DNA of 64,000 nt, from contig OX485804.1 in assembly GCA_950295325.1 (NCBI GenBank), positions 4,960,001-5,024,000 of the forward strand, written 5' to 3'. The stretch comes from Polytrichum commune (Eukaryota; Streptophyta; Polytrichopsida; Polytrichales; Polytrichaceae). Shown one piece after another: positions 1 through 12,850 of the stretch. A model generated the notes under the pieces. It made no database searches and had not been told where the DNA came from. It saw only the letters and a list, made by a program, of their open reading frames with translations. Position 1 is the stretch's first letter; every line of letters begins with the position of its first letter. Position numbers and translations under genes: made by a program.

Positions 1-537
1 ACTGAGCTAATTAGTAACAAACCATAATTAGGCCGTCTAAGTGTTAGCAAGGCTAAGCCCAATTAGTGGGTGTTAGCACTTAAGAAAATAAATCACCTTA
101 GGCCATTTTAGTGGTGGCCAAGTAGTTAGATTCATTAGGCTAGTGGGTGCTACGTGTGGGTTGTATGAGTGTGTTGAACCATTGAGAAAAGTGTTTTTCA
201 ACACTTGCACCTCTTGGTCAAAATAACTCACTGGCATTATTAATGGAGAATGTGGAGGATTCTTGCAATGGCAAGAAAAAGGAAGTGGAGATTAAAAGAG
301 TGAGGGGAATGTCCTTAAGGGCATGTGTGGCTAAAGCCGCGGGTTGGACTCTTGAGAACACCAATTCTACCACAAGCCAAGAGGCTAACATTAATAAAGT
401 ACAATGAGTGAAACAATATGTGTTCCTTTGGACATGAAAATTACCTTGCACATGGTTCAAAGTTGTAGAAGATACATGTGATTCTCAAAGCCATCACCCG
501 GACTAGGACGCTTAAGGGTGGTGGGTTTGGCCTCACA
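1..537 (+). mobile_element. 3' part of a long gypsy-type LTR
   Basis: This stretch aligns by eye with the 3' end of the complete LTR at 52866-55030. Shared blocks are the sORF start (ATGGAGAATGTGGAG), the SLRACVAKAAGWTLE coding block and the terminus GGTTTGGCCTCACA at 537. The other LTR is followed by a primer site, but this one is followed by TCATCCCC, so it is a solo LTR or the 3' LTR of an element lying to the left of the window. The 5' part is outside the window. Confidence 0.75.
243..407 (+). CDS. Small ORF (54 aa) inside the LTR, SLRAC peptide
   Basis: This 54-codon ORF starts at ATG 243 and ends at TGA 405-407. Its central part, residues about 21-38, contains SLRACVAKAAGWTLE. The same peptide is coded in the LTR at 52866-55030 (codons 54723-54776). 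Of 18 aligned codons 11 differ; all but one of the differences are synonymous (the exception is Met versus Ile). The residues before and after this block are not conserved in that way. I recognise no family. The bias suggests selection on a peptide, perhaps an exon of an element-encoded accessory protein, but expression is not shown. The duplication breakpoint falls inside this ORF, so copy B has only its 3' part (25396-25490). Confidence 0.5.
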   Translation: MENVEDSCNGKKKEVEIKRVRGMSLRACVAKAAGWTLENTNSTTSQEANINKVQ

Positions 538-1472
538 TCATCCCCAATCTCTTTCATAGTCTTTCTCTTCAAATTACTTGTACACATGTTTATAATCAAC
601 GGAGGCGGAAGAGAAATATAATTTTCACAAGGTGGTTGAAAAAATTCGGGAACCCCTACACTACCTCCATGTTCTTGTAAATGAGCTTGATAGGGTTGGA
701 AAGCATGAGCTTGAGCACTTTAATACCTTTGCATCACCTTATACATTTCATTAGAATTCCATGCATTCCTCTCTAAAGACCCCTCAATGCTAACCCTAGA
801 AACGGTAGCAACAAGCGCAAAAAAATTTAGCAAGAAAAGCTCTAAGAAAGAAAGAGCTGGGCATTTGCTTGAACAGATTCTATGTTTTCACTCCAGCATA
901 GTTGTTTTTTTAGTACATCCTCTTGTTTAGAGGCCATATCATTCCATTACATATCTATAAACCTTCCAAAACCCGGGAGGGTCTGCCTCACCTGTGCCCA
1001 TGCCACCAACCAAATCCAAAGAGAGGGTTAGTAACGTACATGAGGTGAATAACAACAGAACCCAATTGTTATCTATGTCAAACACATGAGTACGGTAAAA
1101 TCATAAGTTTTGTATCTAAGAATACTCAACAATACTAAGTACTCTACATGTTCCTTGGCCATTTGAGCTTAGTGTGTAACAATACTGAGGCCGGTAGTGT
1201 ACACCTTCCACAAGTCCTCACACACTTACACTAATCCAAATAGTTACTTAGGGTAAAATTGCCTAAGCGGTTTAACCTTTGAGAGGAAGGCTCAATGCTT
1301 TCCCCACCCTTCATATATGATTAGGTAAAAGCTCTCATCTGTAGATTCTTAGTGTGAGATCTATGGTTGAAAATAGTTAGGTAAACCTCACTTAGCCCTA
1401 GAACACTAAGTTCATTAGGGTTATGTTTTTTTACTAAATGTGTTCATCTATGGCACAGTAAGAACAAAGTAT

Positions 1473-1495
1473 AGAGAGAGAGAGAGAGAGAGAGA
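1473..1495. repeat. (AG)n microsatellite
   Basis: Eleven AG units plus one A in an uninterrupted run. The copy B counterpart at 26556-26578 has the same length. Confidence 0.95.
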
Positions 1496-1696
1496 ACAAC
1501 CGTTCAAATTTCCACATAATCCAACGGAACTGCTTTGCTAAAAAATAAAAATTATTGGAAAAATTATATTTTATTAAAATCTGACATTGGCCCCTAGGCC
1601 ATGAATTGGCCTTCCATTTTTGGTGCACCCATTTGAGTGAGCTCGGGCCGTGTCAGACCATCCATTTTTTGATTAAAAAATTCATACCACCAAATC

Positions 1697-1810
1697 GGCC
1701 CGGCCTCTAGGTGTAAAGGGGTTGGGGCCGATTTCAGCCTTTTGACCAATCACAAGTGAGGATTTCAAGCCTCTTACACAATGAATTGGCCCGGCCTCTA
1801 GGTGTAAAGC
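1697..1810. repeat. Pair of 22-bp direct repeats
   Basis: The sequence beginning GGCCCGGCCTCTAGGTGTAA occurs at 1697-1718 and again at 1789-1810, 92 bp apart. Both lie in a locally GC-rich patch of an AT-rich region. The copy B pair is at 26780-26801 and 26872-26893. Confidence 0.85.
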
Positions 1811-2517
1811 GGCCCTTAGTTAGCACTCTTAGAACATTTGGTTTGCAGTATTCAACCTCTATGTTGGAACGGCTCAATTGGTAATTGTGGAGAGATGGAT
1901 GGCTCCTTGCAGATGATAAGAACTAAATTCCTTGAAACCATGTTAAGTTGGATGAAGTGGCAAGCAATTCATGTTGATGGATGATCACTTAGTAATTAAA
2001 CCGTACCCGATGAATACCAACTCCACAAAATGTGGTTTGGTTTCCTAACACCTACTAAGAGGTAATAGTAAAACTAACCCTTATAGATTTGTTGTTAATT
2101 CATCCCAATTTTAGTTCGTAAGACTAATCTAGGGTCTCTAACCTTGACTTAGGAGTTCATTTGTCTGAAATTAACAATTAGGTTCTACAATAGAAATCAT
2201 GATTTTTTTACCTTCCCTTTTTGTAGTTTTTTCTCCCCCTTGGTAGGTGTTGTGAACTTCACCAATGAACGGGGAGTGCCAATAGTTAGTTACAAGCTTG
2301 TTAGTTGATTTTGAGAATTTTCAAATGAAATAGAAATGTTTAGGAAGGGGTTTTGGAGGAAAATCAAGGTTTTCGGAAATGGGTTGATTAGGAAAAAGAA
2401 ATGGTAGCATTTAGGTAAGCCACCTTGGAGTATCCACGGCAAATTACCGATTGAAAGGCATTTTTCACGGCGGACAGCTGACCAGACATATAATTTTTAG
2501 GGAATTTCTTTAATACT

Positions 2518-2925
2518 ATGCATAGTTGGAATTACTGCTCACATAGAAGCTTCAAACTTCCTCCTCTTGTGGACCAGGCAACATGTAAGCATGAATTTTT
2601 TACCTTTAAATTTCATTGCACTACGGAATGGGGGGATAAGAATTTCAAGGATTTGTGGGGCATCACAACTTGGAATCATGCTTTGCAAGCACGGTACCCC
2701 AACCTCCTCATTCTTGCAAAGTTAGCTCATGTGCAATGTGTTTCTACAGCGATGTGCGAGCATGCTTTTAGTGTGCAAAATTTGATCAAGACTAAAGTTA
2801 GTTATAAGTTGGGTAGTAAGAATCTGAAGGCAATGTTGTGAAGTGCCTTGGAAGGGCCAAATGAGGGGGTAGATGACATCATCAGTGTTGTTGTTCCACT
2901 TTGGAAGAATGACAGTAAAAACTAG
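2518..2925 (+). pseudogene. hAT transposase C-terminal dimerisation remnant (copy A)
   Basis: The reading frame 2518-2841 codes 107 residues whose second half looks like the C-terminal dimerisation region of hAT transposases: a YPNL block, a CEHAFS motif (CERAFS-like in the family) and LIKTKVSYKL. A TGA at 2839-2841 interrupts it. The same frame continues open for 27 codons and includes DDIIS and PLWKND before TAG at 2923-2925, as expected for the extreme C-terminus. The catalytic domain is absent, so this is an inactive fragment. The ZNF862-like hAT lineage is my best guess from the tail; that assignment is weak. Confidence 0.7.
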
Positions 2926-4499
2926 TTTTTGTATGCTAATCCCTCTTCTTATTTGAATTATCCTAATTCACGGAGTGTGAATGATGTGTCTTGTTCGTTT
3001 GGGGTAGTTGATACTACAACAATGGTACACAAATTTTGTGGCTTTCAATACTAACCAGCCTCCAGAAAATACTTGGACCCTTTGTAGATCTTGTATTTTT
3101 GAAGGCTACATCCTTGGCCTTAAGATGATGGGGCTTTACAAGGTTCAAACCCTGCTAAGGATACTATCTAGACAAAAAAAAATAGAGAGTGAATGCCAAC
3201 ATTCTTTAACTTTGAACGCTTGAAAAAAAGAAAAAGGAATGAATGATAATGAAACTTAAAGGGAAAAAAATGGGGAGGGAATAAACATGTGCCATCAAAA
3301 TACAAAACCAACCCCATTTTAGACATTTAGGAAACTGGAGAAATGAAAAAAAAAATGTTGGCTTCTTGCCTAAATACATTAGGAATTGGAGGATATCAAC
3401 CAAAAAAAATTGCACTCTGTAGGCCCACTTCCGGGTAAGATTTGAAAAATCCGAGCCACCTCCTAGAAGCTAGAATTATTTTTTGCCTCTACAGAACTCC
3501 CCAGACTTTATTGTGAACATTCACCCCACAAAATTCATGTGGAGATGCAAACTATTTTAATTCTTGACATTTTATAAGTAAAGGACCAAGGGGCTCAATG
3601 TATGGCCATATACACAATTTCTATGAGCCTCACCAAGTTTAGTAATGAAATTGTATATATTTGTGGCTCTAAATCTTCTTAAATATTGTATCTTATACAC
3701 GTCAATAGCAAAAACTCTCATTTGTATGAAAAAAATCATGACCAAAATACAACGTATGTATTTACATCCAAGGGCACCCACGTTGCATATTTCAACCTAA
3801 ATCTTCAACATTATTAAAGTATTAAATTGGTTTACAAAAGTGCACTGGAAGAATGAGTTAATTTTGGATGGGATCGCTTTTGACATAATTAACTATAACT
3901 GAAAGTATTTTTTCTCACATACATTTTGCTTTTATGTATTCATGGGCTCGTATTGAGCCTCTTAGAAGGTTGAGCATTGCCATGTAAGATCAAGCCTTTC
4001 TCACATGGTGACACACATTGCTCATTTGCTAGTTTTCGTCCAACTTGTCTTGCACTAACATGCACACTCCACCCAATAAAAATATTGAGCCAATATCACA
4101 TTTCCATGAATTGTATATAAGGCGTTGGAAGCAAGCATGGGATGTAACTTGTGGTTCCAAAATTATCACAAATACTAGTTGTTAGGCACCATTATATAGG
4201 CTATTCAAGAAGCATTTTCTCCCATGCCAAAGGTGGGGCATGCTATCCAATTGGGTAGCAAAATGGATGCCCTCATGTGCCCACAATGATTCACGAGAAC
4301 TTCTCATTGAAAATTTTATAAATATTTGAAATACGATTCAAATAATATCAGCAGGTTGGCTTCTAGATCTACTTTGATTTGCTTACCTAACGAGATGATC
4401 AAAATATTGATTGAATCACTCTAGGTACCCAAACGCACCAAAGTATCCACAATAGATGCAATTACCTTAAGTTGCCTTAACCAAAGTGCTAATAAATCT
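2926..4499. other. Non-coding stretch, copy A
   Basis: AT-rich sequence with A/T homopolymers. I see no supported gene or repeat structure here. Confidence 0.5.
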
Positions 4500-5990
4500 A
4501 TGAGCATTTTTTATATGGACATCATGCAATTACAAACAAATGCACCACAAACTAGAGTAGTTTGAGCATTGTGAATTGTGCATCGTGTTGTGCATTCTTC
4601 TATAGGAGTTCATGGACCTAATATAAGTTTGCATATGGGTAAAAATGTCACCTTACTCAAACCCCTCACAAATATATGGGCATTTTTAAGTTCAAGATCA
4701 CACAATTACAAACAAGTGTACCACGAGCTAGAGTAGCTTGTGCATCCTATTGTGTAATGTTCTCTAGGAATTCCAAACGGACGTTTTCTTAGTTTGCATA
4801 CATTAGGTAAAGTTGTAGGTGCCGCCCTATCCAAAGTCTTCACAACTTTATTGGCGCTTTTTATATGGAGATCATGCATTTATAGACAAATGTACCACAA
4901 ATTAGAGTAGCTTAAGCATTGTGCATTGTGCATCGTGTTGTGCATTGATTTTTTGCGCCTAATAGATGCAATGTAAGTGGGTGTATAATTAAGTAGATGT
5001 GTAGGTGTTGCCCTACCCAAAGTGTTCACAAGTTTATTGGCATTATTTTTATGGAGGTCATGCATTTACAGACAAATATACCACAAGCTAGAGTAGCTTA
5101 AGCATTGTGCATCGTGTTGTGCATTGATTTTTACACTCAATAGATGCAATCTAAGTGGGTTTGTAAGTAGATATGTAGGTGTCGTTCTACCCAATCTCTT
5201 CACAACTTTATTGGCACTTTTTGAATGGAGATCATGCATTTACAGACAAATGTACCACAAGCTAGAGTAGCTTTTGCATTGTGCATTGTGCATCGATTTT
5301 TACACTCAATAGATGCAATCTAAGTGGGTGTTTAATTAAGTAGATGCGTAGGTGTTGCCCAACCCAAAGTCTTCCCAAGTTTATTGGCGTTATTTTTATG
5401 GAGATCATGGATTTATAGACAAATGTACCACTAGCTAGAGTAGCTTTTGCATTGTGGATTGTGCATCATGTTGTGCATTGATTTTTACACTCAATAGATG
5501 CAATCTAAGTGGGTATGTAAGTAGATATGTAGGTGTCTTCCTACCCAATGTCTTCACAACTTTATTGGCATTTTTTGAATGGACATCATGCATTTACAGA
5601 CAAATGTACCACAAGCAAGAGTAGCTTTTGCATTGTGCATTGTGCATCATGTTGTGCATTGATTTTTACACTCAATAGATGCAATCTAAGTGGGTGTTTA
5701 ATTAAGTAGATGTGTAGGTGTTGCCCAACCCAAAGTCTTCCCAAGTTTATTGGCATTATTTTTATGGAGATCATGCATTTATAGACAAATGTACCACTAG
5801 CTAGAGTAGCTTTTGCATTGTGCATTGTGCATCATGTTGTGCATTGATTTTTGCACTCAATAGATGCAATCTAAGTGGGTATGTAAGTAGATGTGTAGGT
5901 GTTGCCCTACCCAAAGTCTTTACAACTTTATTGGCACTTGCTTAAGGGAGATCATGCATTCACATCAAATGTGCCACAAGCTACAATAAT
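4500..5990. repeat. Tandem array, ~171-187-bp unit (copy A)
   Basis: The marker GAGATCATGCATTTA or a close variant recurs near 4868, 5055, 5226, 5400, 5581, 5766 and 5947, giving steps of 171-187 bp. Two more divergent units lie at about 4519 and 4695. Each unit also carries GTACCACAAGCTAGAGTAGC, a GTGCATTGTGCATC block and CAATAGATGCAATCTAAGTG. Two stray units lie further on (7690-7990). Unit length is satellite-like, but the array is short. Confidence 0.85.
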
Positions 5991-8429
5991 TGTGGATGGA
6001 GGTAATCATCCCCATTGAGCTTTTGAGGTGGAGGGATCTAAGTTACTCATATGATAAGGGCCGGAGCCCATGATGTGCAACCCTTTAGCAACATGGGAAA
6101 ACATTTTTGAACCCGACCAAAATATGTTGCCCGCCCCGACTGACTTCATAAAAGTTGCCCACCTTGTCCATAAAACCCATATTGAGTGCACCTCAACTTC
6201 CATGTCCTAAATCCAATATAAACGTTTACTTCCACTTAGTACATAACCAATTGACTTGGATTCTTTTCTTGAAGTGCAGTCGTCAATAAAGTAGGTAATT
6301 AACTTGGAAGTTAGATATATGAAAAAAATCTCATTAGCAATAAGGTGATAACTTTTGACTTATTATTAGAAAGGGCCTTTGTCATTATAAAACTAGTATG
6401 ATTAAATAATATTATAAATTTAGCTTAGTCATTTCAAAAAATCAAAGCCTACCCTATTCACAAGTAAATTTCTACAAATTTTCATACATAATTAAACTAA
6501 TTAAGTGCAATTGAATGTTATTGAGAGTAATTAAGCTGAGGGAAACATTGTGGGGAACATCAAAATCCACTTCTAGCTGGTTCTTTATGATTATATAAAA
6601 GTGCAAAATCTCCATAGTCTTTTTTAATAATATGTGGATAGCATAGTTGGAATAAATTTTGGGAGGAAATAAATGTGGGTACAAATCACTTTGTCCGCAT
6701 TTGCATTTATGTGACAATAAATGGTCACTTTCACACAAATATTTTGTTTTTGAGCATCCTGACAATCAAGTCCCTTAAGTTTCTCCTCAATTCTAAAACA
6801 CTAAACTATTGCAGCATTAAAACATTGAATGTGTGCTAAACACTTGTAGAATGTGAATATTTACTTGTATGTGGTCCTCAATGCGATATGCTTTGCCATT
6901 TTTGACATGGCCATAATTAGCTTGTGCATTCAAACTTCACTAAATAGTCCCAGTACTATGGGCCACGGTAATTTTCTAGAGCACACGCTAACTCTTTTCA
7001 TAATAAGAATTCATGCGGGCCACATTACTTTTCAACCCATACTAAATCTCTAGTAGAAAATTAGTGTGCATTGCATTTATTTATTTTTAAAAGACAATTA
7101 ACATGGGCGACTATATTATTTTGTGCTACTTTTGTCCTATAAAGAAAAATTGATGTGTTGGTTGGAAGTCTTCAATGAAGAGTTAGGGAAGACCCTGGGT
7201 CTTGGACCAATGATAACTCCACCTTCACTAGAAAATTAGTGTGGCCCACACTAGTTATTTTCATGCTAATTTTCCACCCACACCGATAGGACTAATTAGT
7301 AGTGTGGTGACAAAAACTATGTTTGGGTCTAAGTTAGTAAGGTAGGTGGATCATAAGTGACTAATTCACTTAATCGGACCCCTAGATTTGATTGATATGT
7401 GGTTCCATGAGGATCAAAGAGCAAACATCATAAAGACACATGCCTAAAGAGATTGGACTACATCTTCAAATATCAATAACTACTCTACACTCAACAATGA
7501 AGACAATTGGAAGGACCTATGCACTTCCAATAACTATATAAGGGAGGTCCGATTTTCAATCCGATTTTTGTAGATGTTTCATTGTAGATTTGCTAATGCA
7601 ACACGAGTTTGGTTGTGTAAATCTAATCGGTAGAAGTTGGAGAACATGAAGAAAGGAACCAAATAACACCCCACATACCTTATGTTGGTTGGATGTGTAG
7701 GTGTCGTCCTACCCTACATCCTCACAAGTTTATCATGGGCATTTTTCTATTCTGAAGATCATGGATTTACAGGCAGATGTACCGCAAGCTACATCGTGGT
7801 GTGCACTTGGGCTTAGGTTTTTGTTCACGGGCCCCATTGTCTGTAAGTTAGATATTGTATAAGTGCTGCCCTCCCCAAAGTCTCACAGGTTTTTGGGCAA
7901 TTTTTATGGAGATCGTGCATTTGCACACAACGGTACCACAAGCTCTATCATCTGCGAGATTTGATTGTTGTTGGTTAGATTTAGGGTTTTGTGCAGTTTT
8001 GTGGGTATGGAAGTAGGTAGTCTTGACGTGGTGTGATCCAGCAAGAGCGTTTTGTGTGATACCTTGAACATAAATTTTAAAAAGAGAGATCAACCTGTTG
8101 ACGAGTTGAAAGGCAAATTTCATAGCCTCTGCAATTCGGTGGTCAGGTGGAGGGATTTTGCCTTACTTGAATGTGAACCTTCACTCAACACTTATTTTGC
8201 CTCACTCACCATCGAGGTCTTTTTTGCAGATTAAGGCTGGTTCAAATGCCCGAACTTGTATAGAAAGTGTCTTCGGATCTCGTTCTGGAAGCAGGGGAAC
8301 TTAGGCTTTGAGTGTCTTTCTCTTTCGAGGCCAGGTTGGGTGTCGATTTGAGCTCCCGATTCATCACAGGTACAATCCTCATTATGATTGCTTCTTGCTT
8401 CTTGCATTTTACAGACTAGCGATAAGCTG
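5991..8429. other. Non-coding stretch with stray satellite units (copy A)
   Basis: No supported gene. Two diverged members of the ~180-bp repeat are recognisable around 7690-7840 and 7850-7990 (GATCATGGATTTACAG at about 7757; GATCGTGCATTTGCAC at about 7908). A short inverted repeat, TAGTGTGG-C-CCACACTA, is at 7237-7253. Confidence 0.55.
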
Positions 8430-10125
8430 AAGGTGAAACAATTCAACCTCTCTGTGTGTTCTTGTGTTTGTGGTAGTAGTTTCAACTGGGCTAATTTTGT
8501 TGATGGTGGGCAAGCTGATACCCATTCCATTTCATCCCGAAGGAACCAACTTTGGGTTGTATGTATTTTCGTATTTTCGTGTTGTTTTTGGGAGCTTCTC
8601 TGTAGAGTTTACTAGGCTCACCGAAGATGGATATGTTATCCCAGTTGGGAAGATGGTGATCTCTTCGTAGTTCTTTCATGTTCTTTGGTGTTTATTCTAT
8701 GTGAAAGTAGTGCGGTGAGTATTCTTTGGGGAGATCGTGGGCAAATTCGATGGAGATCCTAGCGTTTCCAAGTCCAACCGGTCACATGTTGATATCTTTC
8801 CCTTTTCCTTCATTAGTTAGTAAGGTGTATTCTACAGATTCCTCTGAAATCATCAACCTGCCCATATGTACGTAGCAACCGGATCTCCCCGTTCGTGGGT
8901 GGTGATATCAGCAACCAGTTTTCGTTCTGTTTGAAAAAGTAGTTGGCATACTTCAGAGTTGTCGAAGCTGTAGAGTGCTGCAATCCTTGTAAGAACTTGG
9001 ATTTGGTGTGCTGACCCCCCGCTGGCCGATGATTGGGCATTCACATGGGGAAGCGCAGGCTGTATTACACTCTACATACTCCCTATGTTTTTTCCAAATT
9101 GTTTAGAGACGTGAGTAGTCTCGTACCTTGCCGAAAATTCAGGAGTTAATCTCATCGCCTAGAGGTGATTAAGACTACTTCAAGAGCGTGCTTTTGGACA
9201 GTGTAAGCCAATGATTTGTCAAATTTGTTCTCGACTTCCAACCGAAACAAACTGTATTCTGTCAAGCACAATCCGGCTGTGTTTCGATACATGAGGCAGT
9301 CAGTGTCGACTTTTCTTGTCGGAGATGGCATGTTTGATTACTATTGCCATATATGGTAACATACGTCGTATGAATTTCCGCATGAGTTTACAGTAATCGT
9401 AGTGTGCTGATGTTAGATTCTCAGGCTGTAGTGAAGAATGGACCCCCAACGGACAACTAGAAGGTCATGTGTTACGATCAGATTGCATTATGTGATCAAG
9501 ATATAGACTCCGTTTTAGGTTCAAGAATTTGAGGTGAAACAATTCACCTTCTCTGGATGTTTCTGTGTTTGTGATAGTGGTTGTAACAAAGTTAATTGTT
9601 GTTGACGATCGGCACGCTGATGCCCACCCCATTTCATCCGCAAGGAAGCAACTTTGGATTGTACATATTTCCGTGTTTTCATGTTGCTTTTTGGAGCTTT
9701 TTTGTAGAGTTTACTAAGCTCACCAAAGATAGATCTATTCCCAATTGGGAAGATGGTGGTCTCTTTGAAGTTCTCTCATATCCTTTGGTATTCATTCTAT
9801 GTGAAAGTAGTCGTCACTGGTGAGAGCACCAACCTATTTTCGTCCTTTGTGAAATAGTGGCCAACAAATGTTAGAAATAGAGGCAATCAATGTTGATTTT
9901 TCTAGCTGGGGATGGTATGTTGGATTGTTATTGCCATACATGATTGAAATTGGGTAGTATGTATTTCCCACATGAGTTTACAGTAATAATATTGTGCTTA
10001 GCTCAAATTCTTTGGTTGGTAGTGAAGAACGGACCCTGAACAGACACTGAAAAGTCATGTGTTATGATCAGATTGGACTATGTGATCAAGATACAGACTC
10101 TATTTTAGGGTCAAAGTTGTAGAAA
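8430..10125. repeat. Diverged tandem duplication, two units (copy A)
   Basis: Unit 1 (about 8430-9530) and unit 2 (about 9530-10125) share ordered blocks. The first is GTGAAACAATTCA...CATTTCATCC...GTAGAGTTTACTA...CAATTGGGAAGATGG-like sequence (8430-8710 and 9530-9810). The second is AGGCAGTCAGTGT-like to GATCAAGATA-AGACTC (9293-9515 and 9880-10110). Unit 2 lacks the middle ~580 bp of unit 1. There is no intact ORF across it. Confidence 0.7.
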
Positions 10126-12850
10126 TAATTGGGAGGGTGTATGTCATTTGTTTCAAGAGAAAGAGAACCTTCACTTCAACCTATGTTACCTTTTGTATCT
10201 CAAGTTTGATTCTGAAACTTGAAAGGACAATCTGCCTGATCGCAGTTGAGGCAGGTAGTCTTGGCATTACGTAATCTTCATCCTCTGCATCTGTACTCAA
10301 ATGAGGATAGAGGCATCATAAATTGAGAGGGTGTATTGTTTGGATTATACTGATTGGCTTCTGAGCGACAACTCATCATGCATGTGAGGGTTCTGAAGGC
10401 TAGGGCTTTGTTTACCTTTTGCTCTTTGCTTAAAATAATGGAAGAATCTGTTAGGCTGGAATTCTAGAGACTTTGAGAAACAAAATCTTTCGCATACCTC
10501 GCAAACTCTTAGATTTTTAAGAAAATGGCTACCTCACATCTCTTGGGAAAGTCTTCCGGTAGTAGTGGGTGCGTCATGGTTTTGTGAGCTTCTCCGTGTC
10601 TTGTGGGCGACCTCTTTGGTTAGCTCTTACGTAGTCCCTTCTTGGTGTTTGTAAGGATGCATGTGGATTGAAACTCAAGTTGATTTGGATTATGACTTGT
10701 CGTAAGGAGTTGATCAGGATTGAAGCCGAGGCAGTCAATGCCTCTCTTCTTTTCCGAATTCGACACTTTTGTGTCTTCTCCTTGCTCTAACTTGAGGGAT
10801 GTCCACGTTGTGTGGAGTACATGTTGGGTCAAAGGTGGATTGTTTAATGACTCAAGCAAGGTGAAATGTTTTAGTTCTAGGGTTTAGGGTGGGCGAGCTT
10901 TTGGGTTACCTCTGACGTAGTCCCTTATTAGTGATTGCAAGAATGCCAATGGATTGAGTTTAGAGTTGATATGGACTACGACTCGAGTTGCGAGGGCAAC
11001 TCCAAAATTTGATTGGGATTGTAGCCTAGGTGGCTACTACATCTTTTGAATAGCACAATACTTATAGTTCGTAGTATCATGGTAGTTTCAACATTTTGCA
11101 TTTTTGGATGTTAGTTATTTCTAGGTTTTAGTGAACGTTGTTGGAACACCATAACAATGTCACCTCAAAGTTGATTCAATGAATTGGTGTTGAAATACTC
11201 GGTATCAAAGATTTTGAGTATGAAGTCCATATTTTGGCTATGATCTAGGGTTTTGCAATAGATGAACCGTTCCTTGGAATGAGAAGCATGAGTCTTGTAT
11301 TGGACTGCATCTCATGGCACTAAGTGGGTTATAGATAGTTGATCATTTTGATTCTAGTTGTTGGTGCCATAAACCCAATAGATGACTTGTCCGTCTCAAT
11401 TTCCAGTGGCCGCTTGGAAGAATGTTGAAACCTCATTTGAAGTTAGATGGTCAGAAGTCCAATTCAAATTTGGAGACATATTGTGAGGGATTAAGGCTTG
11501 GTTATTCATACAATGTACCCCACTCATGGTATGATGCAAACACTAATGTTTGCGAAATGCTACATCTTAAAGCATGTTTAGTGTTGATTTGTATGAGATC
11601 TATATTTCCCGAAATGTTTACAAAATATTATATTTTCATGGTTTGGGGAATATGTTTGGGGCCTAGCGTTGTGAATCCAACTTGGTTTTCTTATTGGCTG
11701 AACAATGATGTTTAACCATGTTTTAGTGAAAGTTTTTATTTATTATTTTATTATTATTTTGTGCTACTTTGTTATTTCCTTTATGAATTAGATGGAGATA
11801 ACATTCAAAGGACGAGATTGCAATGTTGGGAGATAGGCAGAGCATGAGTTGTTACGTAAAGTGTGGACATGGTCTTCGTTCCCTTGTTTTGATGAATGAA
11901 TGCGTTGCCTACAACTACAAGTTAGAATGAATAGTTGACCCACTACCTATTTCTTGAGTTTTGTTGATTTGTCCTTATTTCTTCTAATGATTGTGGCATG
12001 CCAACTCTTTAGTTGCTCAATAAAGTCCAAATGCTCATTGTACACTGATCCAAGCAATCCATAACCCCCCAATAAAACCATTGCATTTGTATAGCCTTGT
12101 ATAGTTTTTCTAGAAGTGAACGACTCGCTTTGGTTGAACTAGCTAAATTTTGCATGTTGTGCTTTACTTGGATTTAAGGGGTTCATTTATAACCATTGAC
12201 AATTGTTCGCTTTTAATATCTCGTATGTCTTCTGTTGCGGGTGTGAGTTGTGTTGATGCACTTCATGTTTATTTTATTATTTGGTAATGTGAAGCTTGTC
12301 GGGTGGGTTTATGCATAAATTGTGGTTGAGATGTTGATTATTCTACAAGCAATTGATGTGGACTTAAGGCGATTCCTCTCATGTGCCATTTTAATCATCT
12401 ATCCTTTTGCAATCAATCACCAACATCCAATTTTATTTGTGTTAATATGTATTGCTCTTGCATAAGTTGTACCTCATCTCCTAATGGTTGCCAATTTTGT
12501 AACTTTTCTTTGGCTTAGTACATTGCAAGTGCTCAAGATGTTACAATGAATGATGATGACCAATAATTCTCACATGTTGTTTTCAACTCTTTGTGGGTTG
12601 GGTACTATAAGTTGTCGCCAACTCCTTTCCATCGTAATAACCGCCCCCATCTTTTCCAAGTGAAGTGGAACATTTTTTTGTGATGTGATGTGTAATAATT
12701 TCGGGAAATGAAAGTCTAATGGTTAGAAAGAACTTGTAGTTTAGGGTGAGTAGCATAACCAATCACAATGAATTTGGTTCTTAAGAAATCTTTTTGAAGG
12801 GTGGACATAATTCCTTAACTCTAGAGCGTGTTGATTAATGGTGCAGTGAA
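10126..12850. other. Non-coding stretch upstream of the long ORF (copy A)
   Basis: I see no supported gene. A weak direct repeat pairs about 10605-10698 with 10891-10990 (shared ACGTAGTCCCTT, TGCAAG/TGTAAG, ATGGATTGA-like blocks). The stretch may hold the promoter and any 5' exons of the ORF at 12851. A possible 3' splice site (GGTGCAG) lies 5 nt before its ATG. Confidence 0.4.

Larger units (their letters stand above)
538..2517. other. Non-coding stretch, copy A
   Basis: I see no gene here. It holds an AG dinucleotide run (1473-1495) and a 22-bp direct repeat (1697-1718 and 1789-1810). Small ORFs on both strands show no recognisable domain. Confidence 0.6.

Noticed and set aside
6472-6765. 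97-codon minus-strand ORF
   Set aside because: AT-rich, low-complexity product with no recognisable motif or splice context.
7237-7253. Inverted repeat as a MITE end
   Set aside because: Only 8-bp arms, no partner repeat and no target-site duplication were found.
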